Shown one piece after another: positions 22,207-29,942 of a stretch of 64,000 nucleotides of DNA (the stretch's first letter is position 1; every line of letters begins with the position of its first letter). The notes beneath the pieces are model-generated. The model was not told the origin of the DNA and did no database searches. It saw nothing but the letters and a program-made list of their open reading frames with translations. The position numbers and the translations under genes are program-made. The DNA comes from Amycolatopsis umgeniensis (GTDB lineage: Bacteria; Actinomycetota; Actinomycetes; Mycobacteriales; Pseudonocardiaceae): positions 7,130,001 to 7,194,000 of the forward strand of contig NZ_JACHMX010000001.1 in NCBI RefSeq assembly GCF_014205155.1. The letters run 5' to 3'.

Positions 22207-22694
22207 CCCGCCGGGAGAACAGCGGCCGGAGGCGGCCGGCCTTCCGGGAGCAGCGAACGTCGATCCTCGTCGTCTGCGGTGCCGAGGCCACGGAGCCCGC
22301 TTACTTCGAAGGGCTCAAACGGATTCGGCGCAACCCTGCTGTCACGATCAAGATCAAGGCGAAGCGCGGTGACCCGGACATGGTGGTCAAGTAGGCGGTC
22401 ACGACGGCTCGTAGGCTCCGGATCAACCTGGCGATCTCGAACCCCTGTTTCGAGTTCTGGTTGCTTCTGCATTTCGAGGCCTGCACGGCACCGCTGACGT
22501 GTTACGGCGACGTCGTGAAACGCCTGGTCAAGCATGTGCCGGGATTCAGCAAGACCACTCTGCGCTTTGCCGACTACGAGAGCGGGATCGAATCCGCGGT
22601 CGCGCGGGCGCGAAAGCAGAACGGCGAGCCGGGTGCGGAGCACGGCGGCAACCCGTCCACTGGCGTCTGGGTCTTGGTCGAAAAGATCAACTGA
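22203..22694 (+). pseudogene. Degenerate RloB-family protein (AbiLii-like)
   Basis: The first 63 codons begin as a normal RloB protein ([25 protein letters not shown]...RGDPDMVVK). An in-frame TAG follows at 22392-22394. The same frame resumes with [23 protein letters not shown], the family's second hallmark, and ends at 22694. In family members 30 or more residues containing an Asp-rich motif separate these two parts. Here they are joined directly, so an internal deletion accompanies the stop codon. The gene is therefore inactive even if the stop were suppressed. It overlaps the ATPase by four bases (ATGA), so the pair was one operon. Confidence 0.85.
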
Positions 22695-22737
22695 GACCCG
22701 ATGCAACGGACCGGTGGCTCCGTTACGTCCCTAGCCC

Positions 22738-23247
22738 GTGGACCCCAAGAAGCTGCTCGTCGTGCTCTGCGCCTTGGTCGGCCTCGCTTGCGGGGTCGGC
22801 AGCTCCGCCGCGCGCGAACAACCCACGGCGACCCAGCCCGTGTTGGTCCAGCCCGCGCCGGCGCACCAGCCTCAAACGCCCCAAAAGCCCCAGGACAAGC
22901 CGCAACAGAAGCCCACGGAGCCGCCTCAGGGCACCGTGGAGCTGGGGCAGACGGTCGTCCTCAAGGCCGGCGAGACGACCGAGGTCGCGTCGAAGGACGT
23001 CAGCATCCGCTTCGCGCGGCTGGTGTCCGATTCCCGGTGCGGCGAGGGCATGGTCTGCGTCTGGGAGGGGGAGGCCGTGATCGAGCTGACCCTCGCCGAA
23101 CCCGGACGCGGTGAGCGGACGACGGCGGAAGTCGCCTCCACCGGACGTGGTGGCAGGCAGTCCGTCGAGTTCGCCGCCTGCCGGGTGGACCTGGTCGCCG
23201 TGAGCTCGGGGGGCGACCAGGTCACCCTGCGGGTGTCCAGGGCCTAG
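22738..23247 (+). CDS. Putative lipoprotein with Cys-rich beta domain
   Basis: A 169-residue protein starting at GTG. The signal peptide ends in LVGLAC, a plausible lipobox with the cysteine at about residue 18. A Pro/Gln-rich spacer (about 25-62) precedes a beta-rich domain. That domain contains DSRCGEGMVCVWEGEAVIEL, a Cys-x6-Cys-x-Trp pattern seen in small secreted proteins of unknown role, and a third Cys further on (FAACRVDL). The stop codon overlaps that of the convergent nitroreductase. I cannot name a function. Confidence 0.7.
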   Translation: MDPKKLLVVLCALVGLACGVGSSAAREQPTATQPVLVQPAPAHQPQTPQKPQDKPQQKPTEPPQGTVELGQTVVLKAGETTEVASKDVSIRFARLVSDSRCGEGMVCVWEGEAVIELTLAEPGRGERTTAEVASTGRGGRQSVEFAACRVDLVAVSSGGDQVTLRVSRA

Positions 23248-23885
23248 AGCGCGTTGCCCCAGCCGTCGAGGTACGCGACTTCCGACAGCGGCACACGCGA
23301 CGCGGGTTTGAAGTCCGGCACGGTCGTGTAGGCGACCGGCAGCAGCCCGACCTGCGTGACGTCGGAGGGGATGCCGAGGATCCCGGCCGCTTCCGCCTCG
23401 TGTGTCAGGTGATACGTCGTGAGCGTCGAGCCGAGGCCGCGCGAGCGCAGCGCCAGCTGGAAGTTCCACACCGCCGGGAAGATCCCGCCGTAGAAGGCGG
23501 CGTCGGTCGCGTTGTCGCCGCTCGGCCTGCCTTTCAGGCACGGGATGACGAACACCGGAACCCTGTCGATCACGTCGATCAGATGCTGCCCCGAAGCGAA
23601 CGCCCGCGCGACGGAGGGCTCGTTGATCGCCTCGCCCAGCGCGGCCGCGTTCGCTTCCAGATACGCCTTTCCGACCCGCCGGAACAACCCGGCCAGCCTG
23701 TCCTTGACCGCCTGATCCCGGACGACGAGCCAGCGCCAGGCTTGCTGGTTGCCCGGCGTCGGCGCCTGGAGCGCGAGCCGCAGGCACTCTTCGAGCACCT
23801 CCGGTTCGACCGGGCGGCTCAGGTCGAGTTTGCGGCGGACCGACCGCGTCGTGCCGAGCAGGTGGTCGGTGACCGAGGTGTCCAT
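23244..23885 (-). CDS. Nitroreductase-family FMN oxidoreductase
   Basis: A 213-residue flavoprotein of the nitroreductase fold, using NAD(P)H to reduce nitro, quinone or enone compounds. N-terminal TTRSVRRKLDLSRPV and APTPGNQQAWRWLVV are FMN-binding hallmarks; GLGSTLTTYH and LPVAYT appear in the C-terminal half. A good AAAGGCGGG ribosome site precedes the ATG. It is the second gene of an operon, ten bases after the alpha/beta hydrolase, and probably shares the palindromic operator at 24754-24783. The substrate is unknown. Confidence 0.88.
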   Translation of the reverse strand: MDTSVTDHLLGTTRSVRRKLDLSRPVEPEVLEECLRLALQAPTPGNQQAWRWLVVRDQAVKDRLAGLFRRVGKAYLEANAAALGEAINEPSVARAFASGQHLIDVIDRVPVFVIPCLKGRPSGDNATDAAFYGGIFPAVWNFQLALRSRGLGSTLTTYHLTHEAEAAGILGIPSDVTQVGLLPVAYTTVPDFKPASRVPLSEVAYLDGWGNAL

Positions 23886-23895
23886 GTCCCGCCTT

Positions 23896-24744
23896 TCAGT
23901 GCTGCGCCGCCAGGAAGCGGTCGATCAGCTCGCTGATCGGCTCGACGTCCTCCTCCAGCGCGAAATGCCCGGTGTCGAAGAAGTGAACCTCCGCCGAGGG
24001 AACATCCTTCCGGAAGGCTTCGGCTCCCGCCGGGACGAAGAACTGATCGTTCCGGCCCCAGACGGCGAGCACCGGTGGCTGCGTTTCCCGCAGCCACGCC
24101 TGGAACTTCGGGTACACGGGCGGGTTGTTCCGGTAGTCCCACAAGAGATCCTGCATGGCGACCTCCCGGCCGGGACTGTCGAGGAAGTAGCGGTCCAGCA
24201 GGTAGTTCGACGGATCGATGGTCTCCGGATCGCGGGCGCCTTCGGTGTACTGCCACTTGATCTGCTCCAGTCCGAGGATCTCCGCGAACCCGCGCTTCGC
24301 CTCGGCTTCGTCGGTCAGGTTCGCGAAGTCCGGCATCGCGGGCCCGAGCCCCTCGACGTACGCGTTGCCGTTCTGCGTGATCAGCGCCGTGACCTCGGAC
24401 GGCCGCGACACGGCCAGCCGCAGGCCCGCCGGAGCGCCGAAATCGAAGACGTAGAGCGCGTATCGGCGCAGCTCCAGCGCTTCGGTGAACTCACCGAGCA
24501 CCTCCGCGAGCCGGTCGAAGGTGAACGTGAATCCGTCCGGGGTCACGGTCCGGCCGAATCCGGGCAGATCCGGCGCGATGAGCCGCCATCTTCCGGCGAG
24601 CCGCCGCATCAGCCGGACGAACTGGTGCGACGACGTCGGGAAGCCGTGCAGCAGAAGCAAGACGGGCGCGTCGGGATCGCCCGCCTCGCGATAGAAGACC
24701 TCGACGTCGCCGAGTCGGACCGAACGGTGCCGGATGGTCGCCAT
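23896..24744 (-). CDS. Alpha/beta hydrolase, epoxide hydrolase/dehalogenase-like
   Basis: A 282-residue hydrolase from the ATG at 24744, with GGGAG five bases upstream. HGFPTSSHQF (residues 33-42) supplies the oxyanion hole. The nucleophile position holds Asp101 (YVFDFGAPAG), as in epoxide hydrolases and haloalkane dehalogenases; an esterase would have Ser there. His in DTGHFALEED near the C-terminus completes the triad. The cap domain contains EGLGPAMPDF and WQYTEGARDPE. First gene of an operon with the nitroreductase, divergent from a CGNR regulator. A detoxification or catabolic role is likely, but the substrate cannot be read. Confidence 0.87.
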   Translation of the reverse strand: MATIRHRSVRLGDVEVFYREAGDPDAPVLLLLHGFPTSSHQFVRLMRRLAGRWRLIAPDLPGFGRTVTPDGFTFTFDRLAEVLGEFTEALELRRYALYVFDFGAPAGLRLAVSRPSEVTALITQNGNAYVEGLGPAMPDFANLTDEAEAKRGFAEILGLEQIKWQYTEGARDPETIDPSNYLLDRYFLDSPGREVAMQDLLWDYRNNPPVYPKFQAWLRETQPPVLAVWGRNDQFFVPAGAEAFRKDVPSAEVHFFDTGHFALEEDVEPISELIDRFLAAQH

Positions 24745-24753
24745 GAACACTCC

Positions 24754-24783
24754 CTAATGGTTTGAGTTCCTTTTAACCATTAG
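24754..24783. promoter_or_regulatory. AT-rich palindromic operator in divergent promoter
   Basis: CTAATGGTT (24754-24762) and AACCATTAG (24775-24783) are perfect inverted repeats separated by 12 bases, in a region far richer in A and T than its surroundings. It lies ten bases upstream of the hydrolase start and 20 bases upstream of the regulator start. It is the obvious target of the CGNR regulator, controlling both directions; that is inference. Confidence 0.65.
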
Positions 24784-24802
24784 TACCTGATAGTGTCAAG
24801 GC

Positions 24803-25345
24803 ATGCTCGATCTGGACTCGCTTCCCGGTGACGATCTCGCGGTGAACCTCGCCGACACCGTCTTGCTGGCCACTTCGCCGTCGATCGACCTGCTCGACGA
24901 CGGTCACGCCAGGTTCTGGTCGGCGCAGGCGTCGCGGCTGCCCGCGGGCGCGCGGCCGCCGTCGGCCGAGCAGACGAGGCGGCTGCGGTCAGCGGTGCGT
25001 GAAGTACTGGAAGCGGCCGTGGCCGCGCGGGAACCCGAGGCGTGGGCCGTCGAGCGGGTCAACGCGGCCGCTGCCGCCGTCCCCGCCAGCCCGCGGCTCA
25101 CCGCCCGGGGAGTCGACATGATCTGGCACGGCGAGGACGGCGGCGAGATCGCTCTCGCCGCCGTCGCGGTGGCCACGATCGACCTCGTGTCGGGGCCGCG
25201 CGCCGAAAGGCTCAGGCGATGCGGCGCGCACGACTGCTCGATGCTGTTCGTGGCGGCCAACAGCAGGCGCGTCTGGTGCACGCCGTCGCTGTGCGGCAAC
25301 CGCGTCCGGGTCGCGCGCCACGCGAAGAAAGGACTGGAGTCGTGA
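24803..25345 (+). CDS. CGNR zinc-finger transcriptional regulator (ABATE domain)
   Basis: A 180-residue protein. The N-terminal 130 residues are the helical ABATE-type sensing region (LAVNLADTVL...). The C-terminal finger has Cys140, Cys145, Cys159 and Cys164, the last within the diagnostic CGNR, followed by a basic helix RVRVARHAKK. Proteins of this class are stress- or ligand-responsive regulators. It is divergent from the hydrolase-nitroreductase operon across an AT-rich palindrome. Its stop codon (TGA 25343-25345) lies inside the left arm of the inverted repeat at 25339-25385, so the repeat supplies the end of the gene. Confidence 0.9.
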   Translation: MLDLDSLPGDDLAVNLADTVLLATSPSIDLLDDGHARFWSAQASRLPAGARPPSAEQTRRLRSAVREVLEAAVAAREPEAWAVERVNAAAAAVPASPRLTARGVDMIWHGEDGGEIALAAVAVATIDLVSGPRAERLRRCGAHDCSMLFVAANSRRVWCTPSLCGNRVRVARHAKKGLES

Positions 25346-25385
25346 GTGGCTCGGGTCCGAGTTCTCCCGGAAACCCACTCACGAC
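25339..25385. repeat. Short element with 11-bp terminal inverted repeats
   Basis: GTCGTGAGTGG at 25339-25349 and CCACTCACGAC at 25375-25385 are perfect inverted repeats around 25 bases. The same 11-mers, with G/C variation at the outer base, bound a 257-base segment at 40679-40935. Single arms occur at 916-926, 8416-8426 and (diverged) 50927-50937. Confidence 0.75.
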
Positions 25386-25438
25386 TAACCACTGACCAAG
25401 GTCCGAGGTCGGGGTGACCTGGCCAACCCCGAGGACCG

Positions 25439-25480
25439 CGCAACCGCGTGCGGGTCGCCTGCCACGCGGAGATGGGCTGA
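25439..25480 (+). pseudogene. Relic of a CGNR-regulator 3' end
   Basis: Translated in one frame, this reads RNRVRVACHAEMG then stop, closely matching the end of the live regulator upstream (GNRVRVARHAKKG). The DNA is clearly similar over about 40 bases to 25297-25335. Nothing similar is visible further upstream of it, so this is only the tail of a duplicated or recombined copy. Confidence 0.5.
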
Positions 25481-25523
25481 AGGGGCCCTTCACCGCATCC
25501 GATGCGGGGAAAGTCCCCTTCAG
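25477..25523. terminator. Nested hairpin at the argA 3' end
   Basis: CTGAAGGGG (from 25477) pairs with CCCCTTCAG (to 25523), with an inner CCGCATCcGATGCGG stem. It starts inside the CGNR relic and abuts the argA stop codon. It probably terminates argA on the minus strand and also resembles the GAAGG palindromes elsewhere in the window. Confidence 0.6.
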
Positions 25524-26051
25524 CTACAGCTCCAGCAACATCCGGCTGTTGCCCAGGGTGTTGGGCTTCACGTACGGCAGGTCCAGGAACTCCGCGACAC
25601 CCGGATCCGCCGAGCGCCGCATCTCCTCGTAGACCTCCTGGGTCACCGGAGTGCCGTCGATCTCGACGAACCCGTGGACGGCGAAGAAACGGGTCTCGAA
25701 GGTCAGCACGAACAGCCGCTTCAGCCCGATCTCGCGGGCGAAGCCGATCAGCTGTTCCACCAGCGCGTGCCCGATGCCACGTCCGCGGGCGGCCTTGTCG
25801 ACGGCGATGGTGCGCAGCTCGGCGATGTCCTCCCACAGCACGTGGAGCGCGCCGCAGCCGAGGACGTCGTCACCGTCTTCGGCCACCCAGAATTCCTGGA
25901 CGTTCTCGTAGAGGGTGACGAGGTCCTTCTCCAGCAGCACCGTTCCCGCGTCGGAGTCGACCAGCGCCTTGATCTTGCGGACGTCCGCGATCCGCGCCCG
26001 GCGGACGGTGGGGCGGCGGTGAAGGAGAGGGTCTGGCGGCACGTCCACCAT
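25524..26051 (-). CDS. argA: Amino-acid N-acetyltransferase (N-acetylglutamate synthase)
   Basis: A 175-residue GNAT enzyme taken from the ATG at 26051. Upstream frame extension has no family features. GNAT motif A is [24 protein letters not shown] (acetyl-CoA loop RGRGIG). The C-terminal [21 protein letters not shown] is typical of the short actinobacterial ArgA that catalyses the first step of arginine synthesis. Its place between ftsK and the rimO-pgsA-clgR block matches the mycobacterial order (Rv2748c to Rv2745c), which supports the name. It is transcribed divergently from rimO. Confidence 0.88.
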   Translation of the reverse strand: MVDVPPDPLLHRRPTVRRARIADVRKIKALVDSDAGTVLLEKDLVTLYENVQEFWVAEDGDDVLGCGALHVLWEDIAELRTIAVDKAARGRGIGHALVEQLIGFAREIGLKRLFVLTFETRFFAVHGFVEIDGTPVTQEVYEEMRRSADPGVAEFLDLPYVKPNTLGNSRMLLEL

Positions 26052-26139
26052 TAAGCCATCCCGGGCGCCGCGGCCGGTCGAGGGCTCGCCCGAGCGAGCG
26101 ATCGGCGACCCCGCGAACAGGCCAGCTACCCTAAGGCAC

Positions 26140-27588
26140 GTGCCTTCTCCCACCACTGATCCTGTCGCCACTCGCCGCGTGTCCTTGTTGACCCTCGGTT
26201 GCGCCCGCAACGAGGTCGATTCCGAGGAACTCGCCGGACGGCTGGCGGCGGGCGGCTGGGAGCTCGCCGCCGAGCCCGAGGACTCCGACGTCGTGGTCGT
26301 CAACACCTGCGGCTTCGTCGAGTCGGCCAAGAAGGATTCGGTCGACACCCTGCTCGCCGCGGCCGACACCGGCAAGAAGGTCGTCGCCGTCGGCTGCATG
26401 GCCGAGCGCTACGGCAACGAGCTGGCCGAGAACCTGCCCGAGGCCGACGCGGTCCTGGGCTTCGATCACTACGCCGACCTCGCCGACCGTCTCGAAGACG
26501 TCGTGGCCGGCCGCAAGGTCGAGTCCCACACCCCCTCCGACCGCCGCAAGCTGCTGCCGATCAGCCCGGTGCAGCGCCCGACGGCCGCCGAGACGGTCGA
26601 GGTGCCGGGGCACGCGCAGCACGGCTGGGGCCCGCGGGTGCTGCGGACCAGGCTCGACACCTCCCCGGTGGCCGCGCTGAAGATCGCTTCCGGCTGCGAC
26701 CGCCGCTGCTCGTTCTGCGCGATCCCGTCGTTCCGCGGCTCCTTCGTGTCCCGGCAGCCGGACGAGATCGTCGCCGAGGCGATGTGGCTCGCGGAGAACG
26801 GCGTCAAGGAGGTCTTCCTCGTCTCGGAGAACTCCACCTCCTACGGCAAGGACTTCGGCCGTGATGGCGCCCGCGCGCTCGAACTGCTGGTCCCGCGCCT
26901 GGCCGCGGTGCCCGGTATCGAGCGCGTCCGCGTCTCGTACCTGCAGCCCGCCGAGACGCGCCCCGGCCTGGTCAAGGCCATCGCGACCACTCCGGGCGTC
27001 GCCGACTACTTCGACCTCTCCTTCCAGCACTCGAGCGAGACCGTGCTGCGCCGCATGCGCCGCTTCGGCTCCACGGATTCGTTCCTCGCGCTGTGCGACC
27101 AGATCCGGGAGTACTCGCCCGCCGCCGGCATCCGCACCAACGTCATCGTCGGGTTCCCCGGCGAGACCGAAGAGGACGTCGCCGAGCTGGAGCGCTTCCT
27201 GAACGGCGCGCGGCTGGACGCGGTGGGTGTCTTCGGCTACTCCGACGAAGACGGCACCGAGGCCGAGACCTTCGACGGCAAACTCGACGAGAGCGTGGTG
27301 GCCGAGCGGGTCTCGCGGATCTCCGCGCTGGTCGAGGAGCTGACCTCGCAGCGGGCGGAAGAGCGCATCGGCGATTTCGTCGACGTCCTGATCGAGCAGG
27401 CCGAGGACGGCGAGGACCCGATCGGCCGCGCCGCGCACCAGGCCCCCGAGGTCGACGGCGAATGCGTCCTGATCGAGACGGACGACCTGCCCTCGCTGGC
27501 GGTCGGTGACTTCGTGCGCTGCGAGGTCGTCGACTCCGAGGGTGTCGATCTGATCGTGCGGCCCGCGCCGCCCGAGGCCGACCGGTGA
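26140..27588 (+). CDS. rimO: Ribosomal protein S12 methylthiotransferase
   Basis: A radical-SAM enzyme of 482 residues that methylthiolates the conserved aspartate of ribosomal protein S12. The N-terminal UPF0004 domain supplies Cys21, Cys57 and Cys86 for one 4Fe-4S cluster. The radical-SAM CxxxCxxC is Cys186, Cys190, Cys193 (CDRRCSFC). A C-terminal TRAM domain follows. The start is GTG. The last four bases overlap pgsA (ATGA), placing rimO, pgsA and cinA in one operon. Confidence 0.95.
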   Translation: MPSPTTDPVATRRVSLLTLGCARNEVDSEELAGRLAAGGWELAAEPEDSDVVVVNTCGFVESAKKDSVDTLLAAADTGKKVVAVGCMAERYGNELAENLPEADAVLGFDHYADLADRLEDVVAGRKVESHTPSDRRKLLPISPVQRPTAAETVEVPGHAQHGWGPRVLRTRLDTSPVAALKIASGCDRRCSFCAIPSFRGSFVSRQPDEIVAEAMWLAENGVKEVFLVSENSTSYGKDFGRDGARALELLVPRLAAVPGIERVRVSYLQPAETRPGLVKAIATTPGVADYFDLSFQHSSETVLRRMRRFGSTDSFLALCDQIREYSPAAGIRTNVIVGFPGETEEDVAELERFLNGARLDAVGVFGYSDEDGTEAETFDGKLDESVVAERVSRISALVEELTSQRAEERIGDFVDVLIEQAEDGEDPIGRAAHQAPEVDGECVLIETDDLPSLAVGDFVRCEVVDSEGVDLIVRPAPPEADR

Positions 27589-28226
27589 ATGCCGCCCCGA
27601 GCGACGCCGGGGCCGGTGAGGGGACGGGCGGTGAGCACGCACGGGTACCCGAGGCCACCCCGGTCCCGACGCTGAACCTGGCGAACCTGCTCACGATGTC
27701 GCGGCTGGTGCTGGTGCCGCTGTTCGTGATGGCGCTGTTCACCGGCGACGGGACGGACACCTTCTGGCGGGCGATCGCCACCGCGCTGTTCGCGATCGCG
27801 TCGTTCACCGACCAGGTCGACGGCTGGGTGGCGCGCAAGTACGGGCTGATCACCGACTTCGGCAAGATCGCCGACCCGATCGCGGACAAGGCGCTGATCG
27901 GCGCCGCGCTGATCGGGCTCAGCGTGCTCGGCGAACTGGGCTGGTGGGTCACCATCGTCATCGCGATCCGCGAGATCGGCGTGACGTTGCTGCGGTTCTG
28001 GGTGATCCGGCACGGTGTCATCCCGGCCAGCCGGGGCGGCAAGGCCAAGACGCTCGCGCAGATCGCGGCCATCACCGCGTACCTGCTGCCCCTGCCCGTC
28101 GCGGCCGAGCCGGTGCGGTGGATCCTGATGGGTCTCGCGCTCGTGCTGACCGTCGTGACCGGCCTCGATTACGTCGTGCGCGCGGTTCGGCTGCGCTCCG
28201 CGGGAAGGCGTGCCGCGGGCGGATGA
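27585..28226 (+). CDS. pgsA: CDP-diacylglycerol-glycerol-3-phosphate 3-phosphatidyltransferase
   Basis: A 213-residue integral membrane enzyme making phosphatidylglycerol phosphate from CDP-diacylglycerol and glycerol-3-phosphate. The CDP-alcohol phosphotransferase signature is complete: Asp76, Asp79-Gly80, Ala83-Arg84, Gly93, Asp97 and Asp101. About six membrane helices follow a 30-residue polar start. It corresponds by position to mycobacterial pgsA3. Four-base overlaps join it to rimO upstream and cinA downstream. Confidence 0.93.
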   Translation: MNAAPSDAGAGEGTGGEHARVPEATPVPTLNLANLLTMSRLVLVPLFVMALFTGDGTDTFWRAIATALFAIASFTDQVDGWVARKYGLITDFGKIADPIADKALIGAALIGLSVLGELGWWVTIVIAIREIGVTLLRFWVIRHGVIPASRGGKAKTLAQIAAITAYLLPLPVAAEPVRWILMGLALVLTVVTGLDYVVRAVRLRSAGRRAAGG

Positions 28227-28684
28227 AAGCTGAGACCTTGATCACTCACCTGATCGAGCGCGGGGAGACGGTGGCGACCGCGGAGTCGCTGACCGCCGGG
28301 CTGGTCTGCGCGACGCTGACCGAGGTCCCCGGATCGAGTGCCGTCGTCCGGGGCGGGCTGATCGTCTACGCCACCGACCTCAAGGCCTCGCTCGCCGGGG
28401 TCGACGCGGACCTCCTCGCCACCCACGGCGCGGTTCATCCCGAGGTCGCGGCTCAGTTGGCCGCCGGCGCGAGGGACCGCTGCGGCGCCACCTGGGGTCT
28501 CGGCCTGACCGGTGTCGCGGGCCCGGCCGGACAGGACGGCGTCGCACCCGGCACCGTCCACGTCGGTCTCGCCGGGCCGGACGTGCTCGCCGTCCGTACG
28601 CTGCGCTTGAGCGGTGATCGAGCCTCGGTCAGGGACGGCGCGGTCAGCGGCGCGTTCGCCCTGCTGGGGGAACATCTCGCATGA
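28223..28684 (+). CDS. cinA: CinA C-terminal domain protein (nicotinamide-nucleotide amidohydrolase)
   Basis: A 153-residue stand-alone CinA C-terminal (PncC) domain, which deamidates nicotinamide mononucleotide in characterised members. Typical stretches: VATAESLTAGLVCATLTEVPGSS, VVRGGLIVYATDLK, and GLTGVAGPAGQDGVAPGTVHVGL. The N-terminal CinA half found in longer homologues is absent, as usual in actinobacteria. The ATG overlaps the pgsA stop by four bases. The stop codon is followed at once by a ClgR-type box. Confidence 0.9.
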   Translation: MKAETLITHLIERGETVATAESLTAGLVCATLTEVPGSSAVVRGGLIVYATDLKASLAGVDADLLATHGAVHPEVAAQLAAGARDRCGATWGLGLTGVAGPAGQDGVAPGTVHVGLAGPDVLAVRTLRLSGDRASVRDGAVSGAFALLGEHLA

Positions 28685-28691
28685 TCGCCGC

Positions 28692-28705
28692 GTTCGCCCT
28701 TGGCG
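28692..28705 (+). promoter_or_regulatory. ClgR box
   Basis: GTTCGC-CCTTG-GCG matches the ClgR site GTTCGC-N5-GCG described for actinobacterial Clp regulators. It lies about 80 bases upstream of the clgR start and seven bases after the cinA stop, so autoactivation of clgR is likely. Confidence 0.6.
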
Positions 28706-28785
28706 TATTGCCGTGTCAACACCTGCGCCCGGGGCACCGCTCTGGGTAACGTAGGGGGTAGTCAGTCCTGGAAGGGAGGCGCGTG

Positions 28786-29232
28786 ATGACCGTGCTGTTG
28801 CGCGAGGCGATCGGCGACCGGCTCCGACACGCCCGCACGAACCAGCGTCGAACGCTGCGAGACATCTCCCGCGCCGCCAGGGTGAGCCTCGGCTACCTCT
28901 CCGAGGTCGAGCGTGGGCAGAAGGAGGCGTCCAGCGAGCTGCTGGCGTCCATTTGCGATGCCCTGGACCTTCCGCTGGGCGAACTCCTGCACAAGGTCGC
29001 GGCGGACGTCTCGGCGATGGACAACGTCGAGGTCGCCCCGGTGGACGAGAAGGTCGAGGCGGGCAAGAGGCGCGCTCCGGAGCGAGAGAGCGCCGAAGCG
29101 GGCCTCGAAGGTGGCCGACTGGTGTCCGAGCTGATCGGCAACGACCTTGCCGACCTGCGGATCTCCCCGCCGCCGCGGATGAGTCCCGCCCTGCGGACGA
29201 CCATTTCCGCACCGAAGATGGTCGCCGCTTAG
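28786..29232 (+). CDS. clgR: Clp-protease regulator ClgR
   Basis: A 148-residue XRE-type regulator. The helix-turn-helix is [33 protein letters not shown] (about residues 25-58). A polar linker and a C-terminal tail ending in APKMVAA follow; in relatives a C-terminal Ala-Ala makes ClgR a Clp substrate. The ATG at 28786 has GGGAGG six bases upstream. ClgR activates clp and, in mycobacteria, pspA genes. Here pspA lies 1.8 kb downstream, separated by an ECF41 pair and a strong terminator. Confidence 0.9.
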   Translation: MTVLLREAIGDRLRHARTNQRRTLRDISRAARVSLGYLSEVERGQKEASSELLASICDALDLPLGELLHKVAADVSAMDNVEVAPVDEKVEAGKRRAPERESAEAGLEGGRLVSELIGNDLADLRISPPPRMSPALRTTISAPKMVAA

Positions 29233-29244
29233 CAAGTCGTGAAC

Positions 29245-29284
29245 GCCGAGAGGCCCCAGGCAGTCCGCCTGGGGCCTCTTCGGC
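29245..29284. terminator. Bidirectional terminator hairpin
   Basis: AGGCCCCAGGC pairs with GCCTGGGGCCT around AGTCC, extended by GCCGA/TTCGGC. It lies between convergent clgR and the carboxymuconolactone-decarboxylase gene and can serve both. Confidence 0.8.
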
Positions 29285-29285
29285 T

Positions 29286-29771
29286 TCAGTTCACGACGGC
29301 GTCGAACGTGCCCGCCTGGTAGGAGCCGCCCTTGGTGTGGGTGATCACGAGCAGCCGGTTGGCGGCGTTGATCATCGCGACCAGGTAGACCAGCGCGGCG
29401 ACCTGATCATCGTCGTAGTGCTTCCGCACCCGGGACCAGGTCTCGTCCGAGACGCCCTGGTGCGCGTCGGCGAGGCGGCTGCCTTCCTCCGCGAAGGCCA
29501 GCGCTGCCCGCTCGGCCTCGGTGAACACGGTCGATTCGCGCCAGGCGGCGACCAGGTTGACGCGCACCGCGGGTTCGCCGGCGGCGGCCAGGTCCTTGGC
29601 GTGCGCGTCGACGCAGTAGCCGCAGCCGTTGAGCTGGCTGGCCCGCAGCGACACCAGCTCCTGGACGACCTTCGGCAGTGTCGAGCCTTTGATGCCGACA
29701 CTGACTCCTGCGAAGCGCTTGCCGAGCTTGGCGCCGAGCTCGTTGCTGTTCAGATCGAAACGGGAATCCAT
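29286..29771 (-). CDS. Carboxymuconolactone decarboxylase/AhpD-like protein (ECF41 partner)
   Basis: A 161-residue protein of the CMD/AhpD fold. The core is LRASQLNGCGYCVDAHAKDLAAAG, with the redox pair Cys-x2-Cys as in AhpD peroxidase-reducing proteins. The ATG at 29771 follows GAAGAGGGCG; the longer frame has no support. ECF41 sigma factors are typically encoded beside such COE genes and transcribe them. That is the arrangement here, with the sigma gene divergent across 171 bases. Its chemical role is not known. Confidence 0.88.
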   Translation of the reverse strand: MDSRFDLNSNELGAKLGKRFAGVSVGIKGSTLPKVVQELVSLRASQLNGCGYCVDAHAKDLAAAGEPAVRVNLVAAWRESTVFTEAERAALAFAEEGSRLADAHQGVSDETWSRVRKHYDDDQVAALVYLVAMINAANRLLVITHTKGGSYQAGTFDAVVN

Positions 29772-29833
29772 GGTCTCGCCCTCTTCGTGGTCGTGTGCTG
29801 AATCGAACGACCACCAGATGCCGGTGGGCGGGG

Positions 29834-29859
29834 CACGCTGACAGCGCGGGGCTGTGACG
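29834..29859 (-). promoter_or_regulatory. Candidate ECF41 promoter of the CMD gene
   Basis: On the minus strand CGTCACA (29859-29853) is followed after 15 bases by CGTG (29837-29834). The ECF41 consensus is close to TGTCACA, about 16 bases, then CGTC. The match is imperfect but correctly placed, about 60 bases upstream of the CMD start. Confidence 0.35.
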
Positions 29860-29877
29860 TGCGCCACGGCTCCGAAG

Positions 29878-29904
29878 TGTCAGAAACCGGCACCGCGCGG
29901 TGTC
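29878..29904 (+). promoter_or_regulatory. Candidate ECF41 self-promoter
   Basis: TGTCAGA at 29878-29884, 16 bases, then TGTC at 29901-29904, about 40 bases upstream of the sigma-factor start. It resembles the ECF41 consensus with one change in each element. Confidence 0.35.
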
Positions 29905-29942
29905 AGGTGGGGGACACCGTCGCGAGCAACCAGGAGCCGTTC

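Noticed and set aside
18398..26051. Genomic island around ftsK-argA
   Set aside because: Apart from the RloAB pair, codon use and gene order are ordinary. No integrase, tRNA or direct repeats bound the segment.
26131..27642. 503-residue minus-strand frame opposite rimO
   Set aside because: It is antisense to a gene with complete radical-SAM motifs; its composition (His/Arg/Asp/Gly-rich, no domains) is that of a shadow frame common in high-GC DNA. The same holds for similar long frames opposite dapA, RNase J, ftsK, the murE-murF genes and pyrD.
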